Shown here piece after piece: positions 18,963 to 26,559 of a DNA stretch of 64,000 bases (position 1 is its first letter; every line of letters begins with the position of its first letter). A program made the translations under genes and the position numbers. Source of the stretch: Stenomitos frigidus ULC18 (GTDB lineage Bacteria; Cyanobacteriota; Cyanobacteriia; Leptolyngbyales; Leptolyngbyaceae); contig NZ_PVWK01000031.1 of the NCBI RefSeq assembly GCF_003003795.1, forward strand, positions 1 through 64,000, written 5' to 3'. The notes beneath the pieces were generated by a model. It saw nothing but the letters and a program-made list of their open reading frames with translations. It was not told where the DNA came from and did no database searches.

Positions 18963-19814
18963 TTGAGCAGTCGCTTTTTTGTAAGGCTTTTTGTTGAACA
19001 GGTGGAATCGATCGTGCAGCAGTTTAATTTCTCAGTACAGCTACTTCCAGGGATGATCCAGCTGGCTAAAGCCCATCAGTTAGCGGGGCAGCAGCATGAT
19101 AATCTGTGTGGCCCCTATTGGGTTGCCATGCTGTTGCGATCGCGCGGCTTCCATCAGCTTACGCCAGAACAGGTCGCCCAGCTTGCAGGCTCTGTCCTAC
19201 CAACAGGCGATCCTAAAACCTGGCTACCAGAACGTGCTCGCTCTCGACAAGATTATGGCTTAGCGCTACCTGTTGCCGCTGGGTTGGGCGATGCAGGCAC
19301 ATCAGCACAGGGGTTAATTACGGCTGTCACGCAGCTATCGAACGGTGCGTATACTTTACTTCCGATCCAAACTGAGTGGTCAGCAGCACGAGTAGAAACT
19401 ATCCTTGAGCGATGCCACCATCCCGAGTGGAATGCTGTGCCGCTTTGTAATATCAGAACCAAACCCCTCTGGGGTTCAAGCTTGCCAGTGAGTGATGCGA
19501 TCGCCTACCTTAACGGCGCCACCATCACGCCACCGCCGCCTGATTGGAATGTCGGACATTTTTTCGCGCTGGCAGGAACGGTAGAAGGTTCAGCGCGATC
19601 GCTCATCCTCACCTGTGACACCTATCCGAGCTTTGGTTGGCAGGGCTATCATCTCCAACCTTCAGACGCGATCGCCCAGGCACTCAACCGAGGCGATGGC
19701 AATGGCGGCGGCATCCTGCTGTTGATCGCCACTCAAGACAAAGAGGACGTTGAACAAGTCATCAGGGGAGAAGGGTTTGCGATCGGGGCTTGGGACAACG
19801 GCAGTCCCAGCTAA
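18963..19814 (+). CDS. C39-peptidase-like protein (DUF6885-like)
   Basis: The region QQHDNLCGPYWVAMLLRSRG has the Q-x5-C-G-P spacing of papain-fold/C39-type enzymes. A late histidine lies in NVGHFFALAG, and an Asp follows in LILTCDTYPSF, so a Cys-His-Asp triad is possible. The rest (SVLPTGDPKTWLPERARSRQ, DYGLALPVAAGLGDAGTSAQ) resembles a family I recall as DUF6885, of unknown function; I hold this name loosely. The reported start is a TTG at 18963; GTG at 19002 is an alternative, and the true start is uncertain. No signal peptide. It points opposite to the surrounding nitrogen-type genes. Confidence 0.75.
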   Translation: MSSRFFVRLFVEQVESIVQQFNFSVQLLPGMIQLAKAHQLAGQQHDNLCGPYWVAMLLRSRGFHQLTPEQVAQLAGSVLPTGDPKTWLPERARSRQDYGLALPVAAGLGDAGTSAQGLITAVTQLSNGAYTLLPIQTEWSAARVETILERCHHPEWNAVPLCNIRTKPLWGSSLPVSDAIAYLNGATITPPPPDWNVGHFFALAGTVEGSARSLILTCDTYPSFGWQGYHLQPSDAIAQALNRGDGNGGGILLLIATQDKEDVEQVIRGEGFAIGAWDNGSPS

Positions 19815-19837
19815 CGAAGAGCAGTCAGGGGAGACTG

Positions 19838-19919
19838 AAGGCAAGAGAGAGGTGAGAGGTGAGACGGGTCAGAATCAACTCAAAACTCAAAACTTTCCCG
19901 ACTTCCGACTCCCGACTCC
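19838..19919. repeat. Composite intergenic repeat
   Basis: GAGAGAGGTGAGAGGTGAGA, then AACTCAAAACTCAAAACT, then CCGACTTCCGACTCCCGACT: three of the window's repeat types in tandem between convergent genes. The same order of modules is found inside the O-antigen-ligase-like gene at 38479-38590. Confidence 0.75.
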
Positions 19920-21305
19920 CTAATAAATCTCCATATACTCCTGGCGTTCCCATTCCGTAATGTGATCGTGAAAGCGAGCAAGCTCAAAGCGCTTGACTGT
20001 AGTTAACAGGCGCACAAAGTCTTCGCCCAGGAGCGATAGCATTTCTGTATCCGCTGCCAAACCATCCAATGCGGCTTCCAGCGTCTGCGGAAACTTCAGC
20101 AAATCAGGATTATCTTCACTAGGGCCGTCAACCGGAGGCTGCAATTCATACTGATGCTGTATTCCCAACAAGCCTGCTGCTAGCGTTGCCGCGGCGGTGA
20201 GATAGGGATTGCTCAGCCCCGATGCTGCCCGCATTTCGAGATGGGTGTCTTCATCACGAGTCGCTTTGACGCGCACCATTGCCGATCGGTCTTCGATACC
20301 CCAGCTAATGTTAGATGGCGCAAAGGTATGGGGTTTGAGGCGACGGTAGCAGTTAGGCGTAGGTCCAATCATCGGGAACATGGCCGGAGCATGGGTGAGA
20401 ATGCCCTGAATAAAGGAGCGGAACGTTGGGGATAAACCATCAGGATCATCCTGATCAACGCAGATATTCTTGCCTGTGCTGCGATCGAGCAAGCTGATGT
20501 GGAAATGGCAGCAACAACCCGCACGATCGGCAAACGGCTTCGACATAAACGTTGCCAGATAGCCCATCCGATGGGCTATCTCCTTCACCGCATTCTTAAA
20601 CGTAAAGGCTTTATCGGCGCCACGAAGACCCACACCAGGACCAAAGTTGATTTCAAACTGTGATGGCGCATATTCACAGTTGCTGGTGATAACATCTACG
20701 CCAGAACCGCGCAGATAGTCTAAGAGTTGATCGAGCTCAGGGACATACTGATTGCGGATGTTGTTGAAGATATGCAGGCCACCAAACAGGGGCTCCCGCG
20801 TTTCGCCATGTAGGAGGTAAAACTCAAACTCATGCCCCATCATGACGTCAAAGCCCATCTCAGCCGCTTTATCTAACAGGGACTTCAAGACATAACGCGG
20901 TGCCACCGTGAGCGGATCATCAGGGCTCCATTGCGGGTCACAAATTACTTTAGCGGTGCGATCGAGCCAGGGCACCGGAGTCACTGTATCTAAATCGGGA
21001 ATGATCATGTGGTCACGATACTTGCGCTCTTCGTGCAGTCCCGCCCCTGACACCACCATTGAGGCAGTATCCAGCGCCAAGGTCCCACCATAGAAATTCA
21101 AGCCCTTGCGAGTGTAGCCTTCCACTTTATCGATCGGCACCACTTTCGATCGCGAGACACCATGCAGATCAGGCATTTCAAACCGCACATAGGCAATACC
21201 CTGATCTTTTAGTGTTTCGACAAATTGAGTAATGCGATCGGGAGCAACTGACCCTGGAGCTGTACCAGCCGTGTCAGGCGCAACAAATTTCGTGACCATC
21301 GCCAT
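19920..21305 (-). CDS. Glutamine-synthetase-family ligase (gamma-glutamylpolyamine synthetase-like)
   Basis: 461 residues of the glutamine-synthetase fold. It has a beta-grasp N-terminus (VRFEMPDLHGVSRSKVVPID), the metal-binding HEFEFYLL and NCEYAPSQFEINFGP glutamates, a histidine in CCCHFHISLLDR, and the ATP/glutamate arginines in NCYRRLKPHTFAPSNISWG and EDRSAMVRV. It differs from GlnA (MSTP-type tail and Tyr loop absent), so it most likely ligates glutamate to an amine such as putrescine or ethanolamine. It lies 139 bases after the permease gene on the same strand and shares its nitrogen-type promoter region. The C-C-C string beside the active-site His is unusual. Exact substrate not determinable from sequence. 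Confidence 0.85.
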   Translation of the reverse strand: MAMVTKFVAPDTAGTAPGSVAPDRITQFVETLKDQGIAYVRFEMPDLHGVSRSKVVPIDKVEGYTRKGLNFYGGTLALDTASMVVSGAGLHEERKYRDHMIIPDLDTVTPVPWLDRTAKVICDPQWSPDDPLTVAPRYVLKSLLDKAAEMGFDVMMGHEFEFYLLHGETREPLFGGLHIFNNIRNQYVPELDQLLDYLRGSGVDVITSNCEYAPSQFEINFGPGVGLRGADKAFTFKNAVKEIAHRMGYLATFMSKPFADRAGCCCHFHISLLDRSTGKNICVDQDDPDGLSPTFRSFIQGILTHAPAMFPMIGPTPNCYRRLKPHTFAPSNISWGIEDRSAMVRVKATRDEDTHLEMRAASGLSNPYLTAAATLAAGLLGIQHQYELQPPVDGPSEDNPDLLKFPQTLEAALDGLAADTEMLSLLGEDFVRLLTTVKRFELARFHDHITEWERQEYMEIY

Positions 21306-21444
21306 ACCTATGCAAAACGGTTACCAACAAAAGAAATAGCATTGAGGCAAAAAGCGGCACAGAAACTACAGAGAATGCTGGTGCACGCTCGAAGCTTCTG
21401 TGCCGATCATCACTACACGACTTGCACTGTCTCACCTAAGTGAC

Positions 21445-22923
21445 TCAAACCTTCTTCATATCTCTAAAGCGAGTATGAGAGGCTTCGATGTCTGCCTCCA
21501 TTTCTTGAATGATCTGTGGCGATCGTGCCCGCAGCACCAGAAACCACGCAGCGCCAATCACGATGTAAAGCAGGAACCACTTAGGGAAACTGTTATACGG
21601 TGCGGCAGGCACGGGAAACAAGTCGCTCCCAGGAAGCCCAATACTACCCAGCACTGGAATCGCCATAAAACCGATGCCCAAAACAGCGAAGATGATATCA
21701 GTGATACGCAGTTGATGCTCACGGTGAAGATAAACCGGAGCAGCGATCGAAATCAGAATGTAGGCAACCAGAAAGCCATATGTGGCAACTGTACCAAAGT
21801 AGCCGTAAGCATCCAGCACCTTGGCACCGCTAGCAATCGTTAGCGTGGGTGCGATGAAGGCAACAATGGCCGCGATCGTCACTGCAATATGAGGAGTTTC
21901 GTTGCGACCATGCGTCTGACCCACAAAGTTGTGGAAAATGCCATGACGACCCATGGAAAAGAAAATCCGTGCGCCGGCATTGAGACTGGCAAGAGTGCAG
22001 GCGAAGAAGCTAATCATCGCGCCGATCGAAATCAGCACACCGAAAAATTCAACGCCTGAAAACTTAGCCAGGTCATTCAACGGTGCATCGCTCTTGTTAA
22101 AGGCGATCGATGACCCCTGAAAGCCAAGCACTTCTACGTAAGACAGCACAATGAAAAACAGCCCCGAAATGACCGTACTAATAATCACGGCACGGGGGAT
22201 TGTGCGTAACGGGTTTTTCGCCTCATCGCCCAATGTAGTGGCACTCTCAAAGCCGACATAGCTAAAGACTGCCAGCACCAGCCCACTCACAATGCCGCCA
22301 GAGTTTGCACCTTGAAGCGTTAGCTGTGCCGAGTCAATGGGAGTGCCTTTCTTCGCCAGTACAATCAGCCCCAGAATAATGATTAACCCAACAGAAGCCG
22401 CTTCTGTTGCCAGCATCACCACAGTTGATAGTTCAATATCTTTGTAAGCAACATACCAGGCAGACCCAATACAGACTGCGATCAAAAAGATTGCGAGTCC
22501 GGTAGAAGGATTAACGCCCACTGCGCCCAGCAAGACTTCGCCATAGTTGGCAAAGCCACACATCACTGCCATGGCGGTGAAAATGTAGGCCAGAATCAAC
22601 GCCCAGCCTGTAATCACGCCTGCCATCGGCCCTAAGCCTCTGGCAATGTATGCATAGAGCGAACCAGGTGAAGCTGAACGACGTGCAAACTGGTTGATGT
22701 TAATGCCAACAAAAACCAGCCCCGTCGTAGCAAAGACAAAGGTTAACCATGTGCCCACACCCGCACTGGCAAAAACCAATGCCGCATTGACAGTCGGCGT
22801 CAGCGTCGGCGCAATATTGGCGATCGACTGAGCGATCACTTCAGAAAAAGAAAGACATTCGGGGCGTAACCCTGACTGGCTCGGTCGAACCTCTAAGTTA
22901 TTAGCCTTTAGGTTAATAGACAT
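21445..22923 (-). CDS. APC-family amino acid/polyamine permease
   Basis: Inner-membrane importer with about twelve hydrophobic segments. The N-terminal signature SFSEVIAQSIANIAPTLTPT and SASPGSLYAYIARGLGPMAG is typical of the amino-acid/polyamine/organocation superfamily; FSYVGFESATTLGDEAKNPL is the conserved sixth-helix region. I choose ATG at 22923 because AAGG lies eight bases upstream; the longer frame begins with a TTG at 22974. 492 aa. It is the first gene after an NtcA-type promoter and is followed by the glutamine-synthetase-like gene, as in amine-utilisation operons. Substrate unknown. Confidence 0.9.
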   Translation of the reverse strand: MSINLKANNLEVRPSQSGLRPECLSFSEVIAQSIANIAPTLTPTVNAALVFASAGVGTWLTFVFATTGLVFVGININQFARRSASPGSLYAYIARGLGPMAGVITGWALILAYIFTAMAVMCGFANYGEVLLGAVGVNPSTGLAIFLIAVCIGSAWYVAYKDIELSTVVMLATEAASVGLIIILGLIVLAKKGTPIDSAQLTLQGANSGGIVSGLVLAVFSYVGFESATTLGDEAKNPLRTIPRAVIISTVISGLFFIVLSYVEVLGFQGSSIAFNKSDAPLNDLAKFSGVEFFGVLISIGAMISFFACTLASLNAGARIFFSMGRHGIFHNFVGQTHGRNETPHIAVTIAAIVAFIAPTLTIASGAKVLDAYGYFGTVATYGFLVAYILISIAAPVYLHREHQLRITDIIFAVLGIGFMAIPVLGSIGLPGSDLFPVPAAPYNSFPKWFLLYIVIGAAWFLVLRARSPQIIQEMEADIEASHTRFRDMKKV

Positions 22924-23087
22924 GCTCAAACCTTCAGAATTGGTAGTATTGAAGCTATAGCGGTTCTCATTCAAACAAGGAATAGGCTGCTCTTCGGGAC
23001 ATTATTTCTTTAAAGAGCGACCGCTGACCCTGACAATTGCTTTATGTTTATGCACACATTACTGAACAACAATTGTAAATTCGCTTC

Positions 23088-23129
23088 ACACTACGGCACT
23101 TGTTAGAACCGATTCGTAGCAAACATTAC
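23088..23129 (-). promoter_or_regulatory. NtcA-activated promoter
   Basis: On the minus strand a perfect NtcA box GTAATGTTTGCTAC (23129-23116; GTA-N8-TAC) is followed after exactly 22 bases by TAGTGT (23093-23088), which fits the -10 form TAN3T. This is the standard class II arrangement for NtcA, the cyanobacterial nitrogen regulator that senses 2-oxoglutarate. Transcription would begin near 23081 and give a leader of about 160 bases before the permease ATG at 22923. The motif is seen; the regulation is inferred. Confidence 0.8.
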
Positions 23130-23209
23130 TAATGTTGAGCAGAAGAGTTTATCGCTTTCCGCAGAAAAACCAAAAACCAAAAGCAGATTACACATTACGG
23201 TCGACCGCA

Positions 23210-24127
23210 CTATAAGCGATATTGCCGATCAATGTCACTAGCTGCCCGATGCAAAAGCGAGTGACGATAAACGAGCGCCTGCATGTCATCGGCATAACCA
23301 CCACCGATGAGACACGCGATCGGATATCCCTGAGCCACGCAGGTACCTAGAACCTGCATCTCACGACGAAAAAGACCTGTATCGCTAAGGCACAGTTTGC
23401 CCAGGCGATCGCCCATATGTGGATCAACGCCAGCATCATACAGCACCAAATCTGGCTTTACTTTGTCCAGAACCATCGGTAGATAGTCCGCTAGCGTTTG
23501 CAGATACACATCATCCTCAAGTCCTTCTGGTAGAGGCACGTCCAGATCGCTGCGCTGCTTGGTGCCCGGAAAGTTAACGTCACAGTGCATCGAAAACGTG
23601 AACACGCTAGGGTCATCCTGAAAAATGAGGGCAGTGCCGTCCCCTTGATGCACATCCAAGTCAACAATGAGAACAGTTTGCACAAGCTCCAGTTGCTGCA
23701 AGACGCGGGCAGCGATCGCCAGATCATTAAAAATGCAAAACCCCGAACCGTAACTAGGAAACGCATGATGCGTGCCGCCAGCCGTGTTACACGCCAACCC
23801 ATGCTGCAACGCCAAGCGGGCAGTCAACACACTACCACCCACCGCCACACAGGTTCGATTCACCAATGCTGCACTCCACGGCAATCCAATCCGTCGCTGC
23901 GCTTTAGCATCCAGCGTGCCATCACAATACGCCTGCACATACTCTGGCGTATGCACTAATTCAAGCCACTCCTGCGGCGATCGTTCAGGGCGATGAAACT
24001 GCGAAACATCCGCCACACCATCGGCCAGTAGCCGCTCATACAGCAACTGGAACTTCGCCATTGGAAACCGATGTCCTTCTGGCAATGGTGCAACGTAATC
24101 AGGGTGGTAGACGATCGGTAAAGACAC
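23210..24127 (-). CDS. Histone-deacetylase-family amidohydrolase
   Basis: Zinc-dependent deacetylase of the arginase/HDAC fold. Visible active-site parts are the tandem histidines in GGTHHAFPSYGSGFC, the zinc ligands in LIVDLDVHQGDGTA (D and H), the third Asp in YDAGVDPHMGDRLG, and GGGYADD near the end. Bacterial members remove acetyl groups from small amines, polyamines or proteins; the substrate here is not known. GTG at 24127 gives 305 residues beginning MSLPIVYHPDYVAP. The longer frame to 24190 adds residues translated from repeat DNA (TTTTGAG and GGATGAA units) and is unlikely. It precedes the NtcA promoter and the permease on the same strand. Confidence 0.88.
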   Translation of the reverse strand: MSLPIVYHPDYVAPLPEGHRFPMAKFQLLYERLLADGVADVSQFHRPERSPQEWLELVHTPEYVQAYCDGTLDAKAQRRIGLPWSAALVNRTCVAVGGSVLTARLALQHGLACNTAGGTHHAFPSYGSGFCIFNDLAIAARVLQQLELVQTVLIVDLDVHQGDGTALIFQDDPSVFTFSMHCDVNFPGTKQRSDLDVPLPEGLEDDVYLQTLADYLPMVLDKVKPDLVLYDAGVDPHMGDRLGKLCLSDTGLFRREMQVLGTCVAQGYPIACLIGGGYADDMQALVYRHSLLHRAASDIDRQYRL

Positions 24128-24350
24128 GGGAGGGGAAAGGATGAAGGATGAAGGATGAAGGCTAAGTTTTGAGTTTTGAGTTGGAAGCAAGGAATCAGAA
24201 ATTTTGAGTTTTGAGTTTTGAGTTGGAGTTAAAAGCTAGGAGTCAGGAGTTTTAAGTTTTGAGTTGCGCCCTCTGCCTCCCTTGCTCCCCAACTTTTAAT
24301 AACTAAAAATTCCTTTAGCCTTCATCCTTCATCCTTTCTTCCCCCACCCC
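24128..24350. repeat. Dense composite repeat block
   Basis: GGATGAAGGATGAAGGATGA, repeated TTTTGAG runs (at least eight units in three clusters), AGTCAGGAGTTTT, and then the inverse orientation CTTCATCCTTCATCC at 24322-24336. The opposite-facing GGATGAA blocks bracket the spacer between two leftward genes, and the left end of the MEKHLA gene (its last codons, ERMKDEG) is built from them. Confidence 0.8.
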
Positions 24351-24815
24351 CTCCCACCGATCGAACGTTGCCGCTTGTCCACAGCGCTGGTTTTGCTCAT
24401 CCAGCACGTCCCAGATGATGACATCTTGAATCCAAAAGCGTCGCCCGGTGCTAGAAATACGGATACCTTTGTAGTCACTGATGTAGCCGTGCGCTTTGGC
24501 TTGAGCGAGAAGCCGATCGCGCTCCTCGCGTTCCATATGTTCTGCTGTCAAACGCGATGGCGTCTGGGTAAACTGCGCCCACTCCATTTCCCACAGTGCT
24601 AAGGCTTGGCGATTGCCGTAATTGAGGATGGGATCTGCCTGCATATCATGCGAAACAACAACAAAGGAAGCGTGAAACAATGCCTCAGCGATGTCTGTTG
24701 GCGATCCGTTGACTGTCAACAGAGGGCGATCGAGCCAATGTTGAAAGCTGTATAAGAGGCGCTGAGTGTGCTGAATGGCGTTGGGATGCTGCCAGGAAGG
24801 TACCGTTCTTGCCAC
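24315..24815 (-). CDS. MEKHLA-domain (PAS-related) protein
   Basis: 166-residue soluble protein of the MEKHLA family. Motifs: DPILNYGNRQALALWEMEW, then SRLTAEHMEREERDRLLAQA, then GIRISSTGRRFWIQDVIIWD. MEKHLA proteins are PAS-like and are thought to bind a small ligand; in plants the domain is at the C-terminus of HD-ZIP III factors. The start is GTG at 24815. The C-terminal tail (GEERMKDEG) is encoded by the GGATGAA repeat, so the native end has probably been replaced. Divergent from the alpha/beta hydrolase, with promoters presumably within the first codons and 24816-24862. Confidence 0.85.
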   Translation of the reverse strand: MARTVPSWQHPNAIQHTQRLLYSFQHWLDRPLLTVNGSPTDIAEALFHASFVVVSHDMQADPILNYGNRQALALWEMEWAQFTQTPSRLTAEHMEREERDRLLAQAKAHGYISDYKGIRISSTGRRFWIQDVIIWDVLDEQNQRCGQAATFDRWEGVGEERMKDEG

Positions 24816-24862
24816 GATCGGTGCTAATGCTGCTGAATGGTTGGATGAGCTTACAGAATACT

Positions 24863-25783
24863 ATGATGGATATGTTAAAGATTCTTCATAAAGCTGTGGT
24901 AACTCAACAACTGACTCTACCGCCTCTTGAGACGCTGACCTGGGAGTGGCGAGGTTACCCCATCCAATATACGGTCATGGGGACAGGACGCCCACTGTTG
25001 CTAGTGCATGGCTTTGGCGCGTCGTTAGGCCACTGGCGGCAGAATCTTCCCGTGTTGGCGGCAGGTGGCTATCGGGTGTTTGCGATCGACCTGTTAGGGT
25101 TTGGCGGCTCGGCGAAGCCAGCGCTGGACTACAGCCTGGAACTTTGGCAGGAGTTATTAAAGGATTTCTGGAGCGCCCACATTCAGACGCCGACTGTGTT
25201 CGTCGGAAACTCGATCGGTGGTTTGCTGTGCTTGATGATGTTGGCAAATCATCCCGAAACCGCGTCTGGAGGCATTCTGCTGAATTGTGCGGGTGGCATG
25301 AATCATCGTCCTGGTGAATTGAATCCACCACTGCGGCTAATGATGGCAGCCTTCAATACGCTGGTGCGATCGCCCCGTTTTGGTGCTTTCGTGTTCAACC
25401 AGATTCGTCAAAAACATCGTATTCGTCGCACGCTCACACAGGTCTATCGCAACCGCGAAGCCATTACGGATGAGTTGGTGGATATGCTATATGCACCGTC
25501 CTGCGACGAGGGGGCTCAAAAAGTGTTCGCATCCGTACTAACAGCGCCTCCCGGTCCCAGTCCCGCCGAGTTGTTGCCCAGAGTCACTCAACCGCTGCTG
25601 GTGCTTTGGGGTGCCGCTGATCCCTGGACGCCGATCGCGGGAGCGTCGATTTATCAAGAATTTGCTAAAACGCATCCACTCACGTTTGTCTCGATTCCCG
25701 ACACGGGGCACTGCCCTCACGACGATCGCCCCGAGCTGGTCAACCCGCTCATCCTTGAATGGCTGCAAGAATCCGGAGTGTAG
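24863..25783 (+). CDS. Alpha/beta hydrolase
   Basis: Alpha/beta-hydrolase fold with oxyanion region LLLVHGFGASLGHWRQNL, nucleophile elbow FVGNSIGGLLCLMML (Ser), an acid in VLWGAADPWTPIAG and the catalytic His in PDTGHCPHDDRPELV. It resembles cyanobacterial hydrolases related to haloalkane dehalogenase/epoxide hydrolase or plant chloroplast esterases; substrate unknown. The start is probably ATG at 24863 (MMDMLKILHK); the longer frame from a TTG at 24809 would overlap the divergent MEKHLA gene. The phosphopantetheinyl transferase starts three bases after its stop, so the two are likely co-translated. Confidence 0.87.
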   Translation: MMDMLKILHKAVVTQQLTLPPLETLTWEWRGYPIQYTVMGTGRPLLLVHGFGASLGHWRQNLPVLAAGGYRVFAIDLLGFGGSAKPALDYSLELWQELLKDFWSAHIQTPTVFVGNSIGGLLCLMMLANHPETASGGILLNCAGGMNHRPGELNPPLRLMMAAFNTLVRSPRFGAFVFNQIRQKHRIRRTLTQVYRNREAITDELVDMLYAPSCDEGAQKVFASVLTAPPGPSPAELLPRVTQPLLVLWGAADPWTPIAGASIYQEFAKTHPLTFVSIPDTGHCPHDDRPELVNPLILEWLQESGV

Positions 25784-25786
25784 AGC

Positions 25787-26515
25787 GTGAAGTATGACGG
25801 GGAGCCAGCGTACCCAGCGCTGCCAGACACAGAGATTCATATCTGGCAAGCCAGTCTCGCTGTTTCGTCTAGGGCACTACGGCAATTTGCGCTCACGTTG
25901 TCGCTGGATGAACAAAAACGAGCCGATCGCTTCCGCTTCCCACGCGATTCTCATCGCTTTATAGCCAGTCGCGGCATCCTGCGTTCTCTCCTGGGACGCT
26001 ACGTGCAGACCCCACCCGAACAGCTTCAGTTTTGCTACGGCGCGAACGGCAAACCAGCGTTAGCAAACGAGTTAGCCAATGGGTTAGCGTTCAACATTTC
26101 CCACTCAGAGGATTTGATGCTCTGTGCGATCGCCCGTTGCGGTGGCGTTGGCATTGATTTGGAGCATCTTCGTCCAATCAGCCATTTAGACGCGTTAACA
26201 GAGCGTTTTTTCTCATCCGAAGAGCATGCCGCTATTCATGCCCTGCCGGATGAAGCACGGTTACGATCGTTCTTTCAACACTGGACGTGTAAAGAAGCGC
26301 TAATCAAAGCAACTGGCGAAGGATTGATGAGCTTGAGTGCCATCACACTCCAAATTAACGATGACGTTGCCAAACTGGTGAGTTGGAATCACGCCGAACA
26401 TGCAGCTGGCTCATGGTTTTTAGAACTATTCACACCGACGCCAGCCTACATTGCAGCGATCGCTGCCGATGCACGAGGGCGATCGCTTGTTTTTTTGCAG
26501 TGGGACGCTGGGTAG
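25787..26515 (+). CDS. 4'-phosphopantetheinyl transferase (Sfp/HetI type)
   Basis: Transfers the phosphopantetheine arm of CoA to acyl- and peptidyl-carrier proteins. The signature residues are present: FNISHSEDLMLCAIA, the Mg-binding GVGIDLEHL, and FFQHWTCKEALIKATGEGL (W-x2-K-E-A). At 242 residues it is of the longer Sfp class, which in cyanobacteria serves fatty-acid, polyketide and heterocyst-glycolipid synthases. The GTG start at 25787 is three bases after the hydrolase stop. No PKS or NRPS gene is in the window. Confidence 0.93.
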   Translation: MKYDGEPAYPALPDTEIHIWQASLAVSSRALRQFALTLSLDEQKRADRFRFPRDSHRFIASRGILRSLLGRYVQTPPEQLQFCYGANGKPALANELANGLAFNISHSEDLMLCAIARCGGVGIDLEHLRPISHLDALTERFFSSEEHAAIHALPDEARLRSFFQHWTCKEALIKATGEGLMSLSAITLQINDDVAKLVSWNHAEHAAGSWFLELFTPTPAYIAAIAADARGRSLVFLQWDAG

Positions 26516-26523
26516 GTTTTCGT

Positions 26524-26555
26524 CGGGACATTTGTAACGTCCCCAACGAACGGCC
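26524..26555. repeat. Imperfect palindrome between convergent genes
   Basis: Arms CGTCGGGACATT and AACGTCCCCAACG form a hairpin in the 44-base gap between the phosphopantetheinyl transferase and glycosyltransferase stops. The core is a degraded copy of the GTAGGGAC palindrome family (32331, 49097, 53494). It may act as a bidirectional terminator; no U-tract is clear. Confidence 0.5.
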
Positions 26556-26559
26556 TCTC

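Noticed and set aside
23210-24127. Calling the HDAC-family enzyme an acetylpolyamine amidohydrolase outright
   Set aside because: Active-site residues show only the fold; substrate cannot be told from sequence. Kept as HDAC-family.
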